From Tous-C4FEB sp044356555 (lineage in GTDB: Bacteria; Verrucomicrobiota; Verrucomicrobiia; Opitutales; Opitutaceae), in NCBI GenBank assembly GCA_044356555.1, contig JBIKWB010000021.1, forward strand, positions 1 to 64,000: 64,000 bases of DNA, written 5' to 3'. Below the pieces are notes generated by a model that worked only from the letters and a program-made list of their open reading frames with translations, was not told the DNA's origin and did no database searches. Below are positions 7,062-15,451 of this stretch, in pieces; position 1 is the first letter of the stretch, and the number at the start of each line of letters is the position of its first letter. The translations under genes and the position numbers were made by a program.

Positions 7062-9286
7062 CCTTTCGTCCTCCCCAGCTGCCGCGTATCTTCGCGCCCC
7101 TCGCTCCGCTGTTTCTCTTCCTCCTGGCGCTGCTCGCCGCGCCCTCGACCCGAGCCTGCGTCAACTGCGGTGGAAAATCCAAAACCAACTCCGGCTGGCT
7201 CGCCCGCGAACTCGCGCCCAAGGCCACCGCCCTATACCCCAACGCTCCGGTCGTCGATTACACGCTCGAGATCGCCGAGACCACCCTGTCACCCGCCGGT
7301 CGCCCCGTCCCCGCTCTCACTATTAACGGCTCCGTCCCCGGCCCCACCCTCCGCTTCCGCGTCGGTGATGTCGCTCGCATCATCGTCCGCAACCGCCTCG
7401 CCGCCGGCGAGACGTCCCTCCATTGGCATGGGCTCCTCCTGCCCAATCTCGAGGACGGCGTGCCCCACCTCACCACCCCACCCATTCCCGCCGGCACCGA
7501 GCGCACCTTCGAATTTCTCCTCACTCACGCCGGCACGTATTGGTATCATAGCCACACCGGTCTGCAGGAACAACGCGGGGTCTACGGCAGCATCGTCGTC
7601 GAGCCCGCCCCCGGCTCTCCGCCCCGCGCCGATCTTCCCCGCATCGACCACGATCACGTCGTCGTCCTCTCCGATTGGACCAACGAAGACCCCGACGCCG
7701 TCATGCGCTCGCTCCTCCGCGGCAGCGACTGGTTCGCGATCCGCAAAAACACCGCCCAATCCCTCCTCGGCGCCTACCGCTCCGGCCACCTCCGCGACTT
7801 CCTGAAACGCGAGCGCGCCCGCATGCTCCCGATGGATCTGTCCGACGTCGCCTACGACGCCTTTCTCCTCAACGGCCAGTCCGTTTCCCGCCTCCCCGCC
7901 CGCCCCGGCGAGACCATCCGCCTCCGCGTCATCAACGCCGGTGCCTCGACCTACTTCTACCTGAGTTCCGCCGCCGGACCGCTCACGATCGTCGCCGCCG
8001 ACGGCATGGACGTCGCGCCGATCAAACAAAACCGTCTCCTCATCGGCATGGCGGAAACTTACGACGTGCTCGTCACCGTTCCCCTTTCGCCCGCCGCCGC
8101 TTGGGAAATCCGCGCCACCGCCCAAGACAACTCCGGCCACGCCTCCCTCTTCGTCGGCGACCCCGCCGGCCCCGCGCAAAACGCCCCGCCGCCCGGTCCG
8201 CTCGAAATCTACAACATGGACGCCGCCCTCTCGGTGATCCTCGCCCAACACGACGAGACCGGCGACATCACCGACAACGATGCCCTTGCCGCCGAGGTCG
8301 ACCGTCCGCTGCCGCCTTACGTTCGCCTCCGCTCGCCCACCTCCACCGCTTTACCGGCCGATGCGCCCCGTCGCTCGGTTACCCTCAAGCTCACGGGCGA
8401 CATGACGCGGTACCTCTGGTCCCTCGACGACAAGACCATGGATGAAGAGAGCACCATCGCGGTGAAGAAGGGCGAAGTCCTCCGCCTCGTCCTCGTGAAC
8501 AACACGATGATGCACCACCCGATGCATCTCCACGGACACTTTTTTCGACTGCTCATCCCCGATGCCGGCGACCCTGCCTACGCCCCGCTCAAGCACACCG
8601 TCGACGTCCCACCCATGAGCCGCCGCACCATCGAGTTCCTCGCCAGCGAGGACCGCGACTGGCTGTTCCACTGCCATCTCCTTTACCACATGATGGCCGG
8701 CATGGCGCGGGTCGTAAGCTACTCCGAGCCGCCTTCATCTTCGACTTCCACTTCCACTGCGGTCCAAGCCCCCCAACTCGGCGAACACGCCAAACCCCAT
8801 ACCTACGCGTGGCTCGACCTCACCCTCCAAACTCACCTCAGCACCGGTCTCGCCACCGTCCAATCCGGTCGCAACAACCTCCACTTCGCCTGGGAAACCG
8901 GTTGGGCCCACGTCGACGACGCCGACTACGAAATCGACACCACGTACGCCCGCTATTGGAACCCGCGTTGGATCACTTTTGCCGGCGTCCGCGTTTCAAA
9001 TCATACCAGCACCCGCCACACCGCAATCGCCGGGGCCACCTACCGGCTCCCCTACCTCATCGACTTCACCACGACCGTCCAAAGCAACGGCGACGTGCGC
9101 GGCGCCCTGGAAAAAACTCTGCCCCTCACTTCCCGCTTGGGCCTCGCCTTGCACGCCGACTACGACACCGCCCAAGACTTTTCCTACTCCGCCACTCTTC
9201 GCTACACCCTCACCCAACGCACCGCACTCGTCGTGAGCTACGACTCCGACTACCGGGCCGGCGCCGGCCTCGCCTTCCGGTTCTAA
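7058..9286 (+). CDS. Multicopper oxidase fused to CopB-like outer-membrane barrel
   Basis: The protein has about 742 residues from the GTG at 7058; GTG 7046 is also possible. After a signal peptide come three cupredoxin domains with the four copper-ligand motifs of laccase-like CopA oxidases: HWHG near 122, HSHTG near 164, HHPMHLHGHFF near 486 and HCHLLYHMM near 538. The enzyme family oxidises Cu(I) in the periplasm. Residues about 570-742 form an antiparallel strand pattern with aromatic girdles ending in Phe (AGAGLAFRF). This resembles the PcoB/CopB outer-membrane protein, normally a separate gene, and an Asp/His segment precedes the barrel. The fusion would tether the oxidase to the outer membrane. 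It lies between two YHS-like genes and upstream of the ATPase. Confidence 0.9.
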   Translation: MTFRPPQLPRIFAPLAPLFLFLLALLAAPSTRACVNCGGKSKTNSGWLARELAPKATALYPNAPVVDYTLEIAETTLSPAGRPVPALTINGSVPGPTLRFRVGDVARIIVRNRLAAGETSLHWHGLLLPNLEDGVPHLTTPPIPAGTERTFEFLLTHAGTYWYHSHTGLQEQRGVYGSIVVEPAPGSPPRADLPRIDHDHVVVLSDWTNEDPDAVMRSLLRGSDWFAIRKNTAQSLLGAYRSGHLRDFLKRERARMLPMDLSDVAYDAFLLNGQSVSRLPARPGETIRLRVINAGASTYFYLSSAAGPLTIVAADGMDVAPIKQNRLLIGMAETYDVLVTVPLSPAAAWEIRATAQDNSGHASLFVGDPAGPAQNAPPPGPLEIYNMDAALSVILAQHDETGDITDNDALAAEVDRPLPPYVRLRSPTSTALPADAPRRSVTLKLTGDMTRYLWSLDDKTMDEESTIAVKKGEVLRLVLVNNTMMHHPMHLHGHFFRLLIPDAGDPAYAPLKHTVDVPPMSRRTIEFLASEDRDWLFHCHLLYHMMAGMARVVSYSEPPSSSTSTSTAVQAPQLGEHAKPHTYAWLDLTLQTHLSTGLATVQSGRNNLHFAWETGWAHVDDADYEIDTTYARYWNPRWITFAGVRVSNHTSTRHTAIAGATYRLPYLIDFTTTVQSNGDVRGALEKTLPLTSRLGLALHADYDTAQDFSYSATLRYTLTQRTALVVSYDSDYRAGAGLAFRF

Positions 9287-9308
9287 CTCTCCGCATTTCC
9301 TTCCCGCT

Positions 9309-9629
9309 ATGAAATCCACCCTCCGAACTGTCCTCACTCTTTTCATCGCGCTAGCCGTTGGCCCGATGCTCGTCGCCGCGTCGCCGGCCAACCCCTCCAA
9401 GAACCCCGACGCAAATTCAGCCCCCGCCGGCAAACCCAAACCCTACCCGCTCAAGGTCTGTATCGTGACCGACAACGACCTCGATTCAATGGGCGACGAG
9501 AGCTCTCTCATCCACGAGGGCCAGACGATAAAGTTCTGCTGCCCGCCCTGCGAAAAAAAGTTCTTAAAAAATCCCGCCCGCTACCTCGCCAAACTCGCCC
9601 CGCCTGAGAAAGCCAACGCCCCGCAGTAG
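9309..9629 (+). CDS. Exported YHS-like Cys-rich metal-binding protein (paralog 2)
   Basis: The 106-residue protein has a signal peptide, a Lys/Pro linker and a domain with YPLKVCIVTDNDLDSMG and FCCPPCEKKFLKNPARYLAKL. It aligns by eye with the protein at 6612-6980 over these two motifs. The C-x2-C-type cluster is the likely metal site. It starts 22 bp after the oxidase gene and is probably cotranscribed with it. A role as copper acceptor or donor between oxidase and efflux systems is inferred. Confidence 0.78.
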   Translation: MKSTLRTVLTLFIALAVGPMLVAASPANPSKNPDANSAPAGKPKPYPLKVCIVTDNDLDSMGDESSLIHEGQTIKFCCPPCEKKFLKNPARYLAKLAPPEKANAPQ

Positions 9630-9708
9630 CTCCCCGTCGGAACGGTAATTCCCCACCGGCGCCCGCGCCGCCACCTCCGGTCCAACCGCCCTCGCGCCCC
9701 GGCGTCTT

Positions 9709-9742
9709 GATCTTTAGCGTGCGGGCTCGCCGCTCCGCGCCC
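9709..9742 (+). repeat. CTTTAGCGTGC dispersed motif, copy 1
   Basis: CTTTAGCGTGCGGGCTCGCC here resembles CTTTAGCGTGCCTGATCTTG at 11796-11822. The second copy provides the TAG stop codon of the ATPase gene. It is a short intergenic repeat of unknown role. Confidence 0.45.
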
Positions 9743-9780
9743 ACGAGGCCAAGGTCCCCGTTTACTTTGTCGCATCGCCC

Positions 9781-11799
9781 ATGACTTCAGCCTCCGCGTC
9801 TCCCGTCTCCGCCCCGCCCGACGCCCCGGTTTACATGGGCCTGCCCGGCGAGCATATCCTGCGTCCGCGCTTCTATGTCGCCGCCGCGCTATCGCTGCCC
9901 GTCCTGGTTCTCTCGATGGGTCCGATGGTCGTCCCGCACGCCTTCCACGCGCTCCCTCCGCGCTTCTCCGCGTGGGCGCAACTCCTCCTCACCACGCCCG
10001 TTTTCTTTTGGTGCGGCGCCTACTTCATCCGCCGTTGGTGGACCTCCCTCCGCGACCGCGACACCAACATGTTCACGCTCACGGTCACCGGCACCGGCGC
10101 GGCGTATTTCTACAGCGTCTTCGCCGTCCTCTTCGGCGAAAAATTCCCCCCCGCCTTTCTCACCACGCACGGCGTCCCGCTCTACTTCGAGGCCACCGCG
10201 TTCATCACCACTATCGTTCTCCTCGGCCAGATCCTCGAACAACGCGCCCACGCCCGCACCGATGCCGCGATCCGCGCGCTCATGGACCTCGCCCCGCCCG
10301 TCGCGCATCGACTCACCGCCGACGGCCGCGAGGAGGACGTCCCGCTTTCCGAAATTCACCCCGGCGAATCCCTCGGCGTCCGTCCCGGCGAACACATTCC
10401 CGTCGATGGCACCGTCGCCAACGGCGGCAGCGAGGTCGACGAGTCCATGCTCACCGGCGAACCGCTGCCCGTCGCCAAACGTCCCGGTGACCGCGTCTCT
10501 GCCGGCACCCTCAACACCACCGGCTCCTTCGTTTTCCGCGCCGAACGCGTCGGCGCCGACACTCTCCTCGCCCAGATCATCCGTCTCGTCGAAGAGGCCC
10601 AAAACAGCGAAGCCCCCATCGCCCGCCTCGCCGATCGCGTCTCCGCGTTCTTCGTCCCCGCTGTCGCCGCCCTCGCCGCCACCACCTTTGCCGCGTGGTT
10701 TTTCTTCGGCCCTGAACCGAGCTTCCTCTACGCCCTGCTCAACGCCGTCGCCGTTCTTATCATCGCGTGCCCTTGCGCTCTCGGCCTCGCCACGCCGGTT
10801 TCCCTCGTCACCGCCATCGGCCGCGGCGCCCAGGCCGGCGTCCTCATCAAAGACGCCGCCGCCCTCGAAAGCCTCGCCTCAGCCAACACCCTGCTTATCG
10901 ACAAAACCGGCACGCTCACCGAGGGCCGCCCCCGCGTCGTCGCCCTCGCCCCGGCCGACGGTTTCTCCGAAGCCGATCTGCTCACCCTCGCCGCCGCCGC
11001 CGAATCCTCCAGCGAGCATCCGCTCGCCCGCGCCATCGTCTCCGCCGCCCGCGACCGCAGCCTCGCCCTTCCGCCCGTCTCCGATTTCTCCGCCACTCCC
11101 GGCTTCGGCGTCCGGGCCAAGGTCGCCGGCCGCGAGGTGATCGTCGGCCGCGCCCCCGACACCGACCGCCCCGCCGCCGTCCCGGGCGCCACCGTCGTCT
11201 GCGTCATCACCGACGGCCAACTCGCCGGCACCCTCGCCCTCGAAGACACCATCAAGGCCACCACCCCCGCCGCCCTCGCCGAACTTCGCCGCCTAGGCTT
11301 CAAGATCATCATGGTCACCGGCGACCGCACTGCCGCCGCCCGCACCATCGCGGAAAAACTCTCCCTCGACGGTTTCCACGCCGACACCACACCGGCCACG
11401 AAGCAGGAGCTCGTGCACGTTCACCAAGCCCGTGGCGAGCGCGTGGTCTTCGCCGGCGACGGCCTCAACGACGCCCCCGCCCTCGCCGCCGCCGAGGTCG
11501 GCATCGCCATGGGCACCGGCACCGATGTCGCCATGCACAGCGCCGGCCTCGTCCTCGTCAAAGGCGACCTCGCCGCCCTCGTCCGCGCCGTGCACCTCGC
11601 CCGCGCCACCCTCCGCAACATCAAGCAGAACCTCTTCTGGGCCTTCGCCTACAACCTCCTCGGCCTCCCGCTCGCCGCCGGCGTTTTCTATCCGTTCACC
11701 GGCTGGCTGCTGCACCCGATGTTCGCCGGCGCCGCCATGAGCCTCAGCTCGATCACCGTCGTCGCCAACGCCCTCCGCCTCCGCCGCGTCCGACTTTAG
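9781..11799 (+). CDS. copA: Cu(I)-exporting P1B-type ATPase
   Basis: The 672-residue protein carries all P1B-ATPase signatures: TGEP of the actuator domain near residue 225, CPC in membrane helix 6 (IIACPCALGLATPVS, near 330), the phosphorylation site DKTGTLTEG near 374, the HP nucleotide-binding motif (SSEHPLARAIV, near 412) and GDGLNDAPALAAAEVGIAMG near 560. It pumps Cu(I), or Ag(I), out of the cytoplasm. There is no N-terminal HMA CxxC metal-binding domain, so regulation or metal delivery must differ from enzymes such as E. coli CopA; the nearby exported YHS-like proteins do not replace it in the cytosol. An upstream dispersed repeat separates it from the oxidase set. Confidence 0.95.
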   Translation: MTSASASPVSAPPDAPVYMGLPGEHILRPRFYVAAALSLPVLVLSMGPMVVPHAFHALPPRFSAWAQLLLTTPVFFWCGAYFIRRWWTSLRDRDTNMFTLTVTGTGAAYFYSVFAVLFGEKFPPAFLTTHGVPLYFEATAFITTIVLLGQILEQRAHARTDAAIRALMDLAPPVAHRLTADGREEDVPLSEIHPGESLGVRPGEHIPVDGTVANGGSEVDESMLTGEPLPVAKRPGDRVSAGTLNTTGSFVFRAERVGADTLLAQIIRLVEEAQNSEAPIARLADRVSAFFVPAVAALAATTFAAWFFFGPEPSFLYALLNAVAVLIIACPCALGLATPVSLVTAIGRGAQAGVLIKDAAALESLASANTLLIDKTGTLTEGRPRVVALAPADGFSEADLLTLAAAAESSSEHPLARAIVSAARDRSLALPPVSDFSATPGFGVRAKVAGREVIVGRAPDTDRPAAVPGATVVCVITDGQLAGTLALEDTIKATTPAALAELRRLGFKIIMVTGDRTAAARTIAEKLSLDGFHADTTPATKQELVHVHQARGERVVFAGDGLNDAPALAAAEVGIAMGTGTDVAMHSAGLVLVKGDLAALVRAVHLARATLRNIKQNLFWAFAYNLLGLPLAAGVFYPFTGWLLHPMFAGAAMSLSSITVVANALRLRRVRL

Positions 11800-11858
11800 C
11801 GTGCCTGATCTTGCGCGCCGCGCCCAACCCCACAGGGTTGCCTCTAGCCCCACACCCC

Positions 11859-12254
11859 ATGCACCTGCGCCCCCTCGCTCTGCTCATCGGCCTCGTCGCC
11901 CCGCTGCTTTTTTCCGGCTGCAACACCGCCGCCGTCCGCGTGCTGACCAACTACGAGGCGTTCTCCCAACTCGATCCCAAGGTCCGCGCCAACATCCTCC
12001 GCGGCCGCATCGAGCTCGGCTACACGCCCGAGATGGTCCGCCTCGCCCTCGGCCGCCCCAACTACTCCAGTTCCGCCGCCGTGAAGGGCGGCTATGACGT
12101 CTGGAGCTACACCGCGCTGGATGTCACAAAGCCCACCGGTTTCGACTCCCACCAGTCGGGCTACGCCAACTCCACGCCGACGATCTTCCTCGGTTCCGTC
12201 ACTTTCCGCGACGGCAAGGTGATCGAATTCACAAACAGCTTCGCCGGCCGCTGA
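11859..12254 (+). CDS. Putative lipoprotein, SmpA/OmlA-like
   Basis: The 131-residue protein starts at ATG 11859. It has a lipoprotein signal (LLIGLVAPLLFSGC, lipobox Cys near residue 21). The mature part contains ILRGRIELGYTPEMVRLALG and RPNYSS, then a beta-rich tail ending VTFRDGKVIEFTNSFAGR. The motif of a helix followed by G(Y/M)(T/S)xxxVxxxLGxP recalls BamE/SmpA-type small envelope lipoproteins. Its role near copper genes is not clear. Confidence 0.75.
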   Translation: MHLRPLALLIGLVAPLLFSGCNTAAVRVLTNYEAFSQLDPKVRANILRGRIELGYTPEMVRLALGRPNYSSSAAVKGGYDVWSYTALDVTKPTGFDSHQSGYANSTPTIFLGSVTFRDGKVIEFTNSFAGR

Positions 12255-12300
12255 GCCCACTCCGCACCGACTGAATTTTTTGCGCCTCCTCCCGTTGTAG

Positions 12301-12316
12301 AACCGACCGGTCGGTT
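12301..12316. promoter_or_regulatory. Perfect 16-bp palindrome, candidate TetR-type operator
   Basis: AACCGACCGGTCGGTT is fully self-complementary and lies in the 196-bp gap ahead of the CusCBA-type operon. Palindromes of the ACCGACCGGTCGGT type are typical operators of TetR-family repressors controlling efflux genes. No tetR gene is present in the window, so the regulator would be encoded elsewhere. Confidence 0.55.
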
Positions 12317-12335
12317 GTCGGCCTCCACTTCCGCC

Positions 12336-12367
12336 CTTCCGTGTAGTCCTTGGGTTCCGTGGGCACC
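12336..12367 (+). repeat. TTCCGTG nonamer-type array
   Basis: Degenerate units (CTTCCGTGTAG, TCCTTGGG, TTCCGTGGG) precede the efflux operon. It belongs to the array family also seen at 15394, 27751 and 29294. Confidence 0.55.
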
Positions 12368-12450
12368 CTCCGTCTTCCGCTGCCCTCGCCTCGATCCTCT
12401 CCCTGCTGCGTCCCTTGACACGCCGCCGATTCCCCGGCTCGTTTTCCGCC

Positions 12451-12852
12451 GTGTCGTTCCTCCGCCGCTTCATTGCCGTCGCGCTGCTGGCCCTCTGGTT
12501 GCCTGCGACGTTGCATTGCGCCTTGGAAGCCGCCGGGTTCGACGAACTCTTTCACTGCGCGGCCGATCATCACTCATCGTGCGAACACGAAGCTCCGGCC
12601 GACGCCACCCGCGATGCCTGCGACATCATCGAAGGATCGGCCTTCAAGCCCGCCGCCAACTCCGCGCTCCTGCCGCCGCCCGTTCTCTCCGCCCATTTCC
12701 TCGTTTTCACCGTTCCGCCCGTTGCGCTCGACCTGACTCCGCCGCCCAGCGGGCTCGACGAACGCATCCTCGCCCCTCCCGAAGTCGCCCGCACCTGGCA
12801 CTTCGTCGCGCGCGCCGCCCTGCCGGCCCGCGCTCCTTCGTCGCTTTCGTAA
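12451..12852 (+). CDS. Small exported His/Cys-rich protein ahead of the efflux operon
   Basis: The protein has about 133 residues from GTG 12451. The longer TTG start at 12415 would place a charged tail before the membrane segment, and TTGACA there could instead be promoter sequence. A signal-like helix (RRFIAVALLALWLPATLHC) is followed by His and Cys residues (FHCAADHHSSCEHEAPA, then DAC), then a Pro-rich C-terminus. I do not recognise the family. Similar small proteins stand first in the other metal clusters here (223-621, 20804-21187), so metal binding before the pump components is inferred. Confidence 0.62.
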   Translation: MSFLRRFIAVALLALWLPATLHCALEAAGFDELFHCAADHHSSCEHEAPADATRDACDIIEGSAFKPAANSALLPPPVLSAHFLVFTVPPVALDLTPPPSGLDERILAPPEVARTWHFVARAALPARAPSSLS

Positions 12853-12953
12853 ACGCCCCGGACTCCCGCGCGAGTCCGCCGTCGTTCCGCTCCCGCCGAC
12901 GCCTCACCGCGTCGCTCCGCCCTGCGTTCAATTTCCGTCAACGTCCCGTTCCC

Positions 12954-14222
12954 ATGCGCTCCCTTTTCCGTCTTCTCCTTCTCTCCTGCTCTCTCTCGCT
13001 CCCTCTCCCCACGGCCGCCGCCGAACCCCTGACGTTCGCCCAAACACTCGCCGTTGCCGCCGAGAAAAATCCGTCGCTGGCCGCGCAAGCCTATCAGGAA
13101 CGCGCCGCCGGCGCCCTCATCGATCAAGCCTCCGTCCGTCCCATCCCCACGCTCGACGTCACCCTTGAAAACGCCCTGGGCACCGGGCGTCTCCAGGGCG
13201 TGCGCAGCCTCGAGACCACCGTGCAGGCCAGCCAAGTCTTCGAGCGCGGCGATAAGCTCGCCAAGCGGGTCACTCTCGCCACCCGCGAGCGCGATACCAT
13301 CGCCCGCGAATTCGCCGTGCGCCGCACCGAGGTCCTGGCATCCGCCGCCACTGCCTTTGTCGCCGCCCTCGCCGCGCAGCAACGCCTCGCCCTCGCCGCC
13401 GAGCCGCTCCGCCTTGCCCGCGAAACCTTGGCCTTGATCGAAACCCGCGCGCGCGCCGGCGCGGCTTCATCCCTCGAATCAACCCGCGCCCGCGCGGCCG
13501 TCATCGCGGCCGACGCCGATTTCACCCGCGCCGAGTCCGCCGCCGCCGCCACCCGCCGCGCCCTCGTCGCCGCTTGGGGCGGAGACACGCCCGACCCGGC
13601 CGCCCCCGCGCTCTCCGGTCAACTGCTCACTCCCGCCGCACTTCCCGCCGAGGCACCGCTGCGCGCCCGTCTCGCCGCCCACCCGCAGCTTGATCTCCAA
13701 TCCGCCCGCATCGCCACCCACCGCGCCGCGGCCGATCTCGCCCAGACCCGGACCACGTCCGACATCACCGCCAGCGGCGGCGTGCGCTTTATCCGCGACG
13801 GCACCGACGCCGCCTTTGTCGCCGGCCTCTCCGTGCCCTTTCCAACCCGCCAAACCAATCAGGGCAACCTCCGCGCCGCCCGCGAAACGCTCGCCGGCGC
13901 GGAGCTCGCCGCCCGCGCCGTCGAACGCGAACTGCGCCTCGCCTTCAACGCCGCGTGGCAGGACCTCGTCGCTGCCCACGCCCTCGCCAAAAAACTTCGC
14001 CACGTCGCACTCCCCGTCGGCGAAGAAGCCCACACCGCCGTCCGCCTCGCCTACGCCGCCGGCTCGATTCCCCTCACCGATGTCCTCGACGCCCGCCGCG
14101 CTTTGGCCGCTCTCCAGCTCGAACTCCTCGCCGCCGACACCGACTACGCCCTCGCCCTCGTCCGTCTCGAAGCCCTCACCGACTCCGCCTTCCCTCTCAC
14201 CGCCGCCCTTCTCGTCCCATGA
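12954..14222 (+). CDS. TolC/CusC-family outer membrane efflux protein
   Basis: The 422-residue protein has a signal peptide (MRSLFRLLLLSCSLSLPLPTAAA) and the duplicated long-helix organisation of outer-membrane efflux proteins, with LTFAQTLAVAAEKNPSLAAQAYQ at the start of repeat one and the Ala-rich helices and SIPLTDVLDARRALAALQLE segment typical of repeat two. It forms the outer-membrane channel of a tripartite RND pump. Its TGA stop overlaps the ATG of the adaptor gene (ATGA), so the operon is translationally coupled. Confidence 0.88.
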   Translation: MRSLFRLLLLSCSLSLPLPTAAAEPLTFAQTLAVAAEKNPSLAAQAYQERAAGALIDQASVRPIPTLDVTLENALGTGRLQGVRSLETTVQASQVFERGDKLAKRVTLATRERDTIAREFAVRRTEVLASAATAFVAALAAQQRLALAAEPLRLARETLALIETRARAGAASSLESTRARAAVIAADADFTRAESAAAATRRALVAAWGGDTPDPAAPALSGQLLTPAALPAEAPLRARLAAHPQLDLQSARIATHRAAADLAQTRTTSDITASGGVRFIRDGTDAAFVAGLSVPFPTRQTNQGNLRAARETLAGAELAARAVERELRLAFNAAWQDLVAAHALAKKLRHVALPVGEEAHTAVRLAYAAGSIPLTDVLDARRALAALQLELLAADTDYALALVRLEALTDSAFPLTAALLVP

Positions 14223-15343
14223 AATTCTCCGTCGTTCCGTCGCTCCTGCTCTCCGTCTGCGCGTGCTTGCTCTGCTCTGCGGCCCTCCGCGCCGCCGATC
14301 CCATCATCCTCGACGCCGCCGGCGTCGCCAACCTCCGCCTCGAAACCGCCCCCGCCGCCACCGGCGATTTCGAGGAAACCGTTTTCGCCCTCGGCCGCAT
14401 CGAGGTCTTCCCCGGCCGCCGCGCCGTCATCAGCAGCCGCATCCCCGGCCGCGCCGTCGAAGTTCACGTGACCCACGATCACTTCATCAAGCAGGGCGAT
14501 CTCGCCGTTGTCGTCGAGAGCCGCCAGTTCGAAGACCCGCCGCCCACCGTGCGCCTCACCGCGCCCATCTCCGGCCTCGTCAGTGCGACGCACATCGTCC
14601 CCGGCGAACCCGTCAGTCCCGACAAAATCCTCGCCGAGATTCTCGACCTCTCCGACGTCTACGCCATCGCCCGCGTGCCCGAGCACCTCGCCGGCCGCCT
14701 CCGCTCCGGCCAAAAAGCCCGCATCACCGTCGCCGCCGCCTCCGGCGAAACTTTCCTCGCCGACCTCGAACACCTCGGCGCCGTCGCCGATCCCGCAACC
14801 GGCACCGTCGAAGCCGCCTTCCACGTTCCGAACCCCAAGCTCGCTCTTCGGCCCGGCATGAGGGCCGAGTTTTCCATCGTCGTCGCGACCCGCTCCGAGA
14901 TTACCACCGTCCCCCGCTCCGCCCTCCAGGGCGATCCCGCCACTCGCTTCGTCTACGTGAAACACTTCGATTTGCCCAACGCCTTCATCAAGACCCCTGT
15001 CATCGTCGGCCAGACCAACGACCAATCCGTCGAGATCATCCGCGGGCTTTTCCCCGCCGACGAGGTCGTAACCCAGGGTGCCTACTCCCTCGCCTTCGTC
15101 GGCGGCGGCACGATCTCCCTCAAAGCCGCCCTCGACGCCGCCCACGGCCACGAACACGCCGTCGACGGCTCCGAACTCAAACCCGGCGCCGCAACCGTCC
15201 ACGATCACGACCACGCTCACGACGACCATCACGATGACCACGCCCACCCCGAGCGCCCGTGGCAGATCCTGAGCGCCGTCCTCTTCATCGCCCTCCTCGT
15301 CGTCGCCTTCCGCAAAAATCCCCGCGCCCCACGCAGCCCCTAA
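14219..15343 (+). CDS. RND efflux periplasmic adaptor (CusB/CzcB-like) with His-rich tail and C-terminal helix
   Basis: The 374-residue protein has a signal peptide, then the barrel-sandwich/lipoyl segments (GRRAVISSRIPGRAVEVHV, LTAPISGLVSATHIVPGEPV) and beta-barrel part (VYAIARVPEHLAGRLRSGQ, LRPGMRAEFSIVV) of membrane fusion proteins. It links the inner-membrane pump to the TolC-like channel. The C-terminus is unusual: after about residue 305 it has HGHEH, then HDHDHAHDDHHDDHAH, and then a predicted membrane helix (ILSAVLFIALLVVAF) with a basic end. The His cluster could collect metal next to the pump entrance. Confidence 0.9.
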   Translation: MKFSVVPSLLLSVCACLLCSAALRAADPIILDAAGVANLRLETAPAATGDFEETVFALGRIEVFPGRRAVISSRIPGRAVEVHVTHDHFIKQGDLAVVVESRQFEDPPPTVRLTAPISGLVSATHIVPGEPVSPDKILAEILDLSDVYAIARVPEHLAGRLRSGQKARITVAAASGETFLADLEHLGAVADPATGTVEAAFHVPNPKLALRPGMRAEFSIVVATRSEITTVPRSALQGDPATRFVYVKHFDLPNAFIKTPVIVGQTNDQSVEIIRGLFPADEVVTQGAYSLAFVGGGTISLKAALDAAHGHEHAVDGSELKPGAATVHDHDHAHDDHHDDHAHPERPWQILSAVLFIALLVVAFRKNPRAPRSP

Positions 15344-15393
15344 ACGCGAGCGCCTCACCCCACCCCCCATCCGGTTCCTTTCCCTCACTCCGA

Positions 15394-15427
15394 CTTCCGT
15401 ATCTTCCGTGTATTCCGTGGGCCACCC
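15394..15427 (+). repeat. TTCCGTGTA nonamer array
   Basis: Units CTTCCGTAT, CTTCCGTGTA and TTCCGTGGGCC lie between the adaptor and pump genes, 25 bp before the pump start. They belong to the dispersed nonamer family. Confidence 0.65.
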
Positions 15428-15451
15428 TCTGAAATCTTCCGTTCCGCTCCC

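Noticed and set aside
12415..12450. TTG start for the small His/Cys protein
   Set aside because: It adds a basic tail before the signal segment, and the TTGACA there may be promoter sequence; GTG 12451 fits better.
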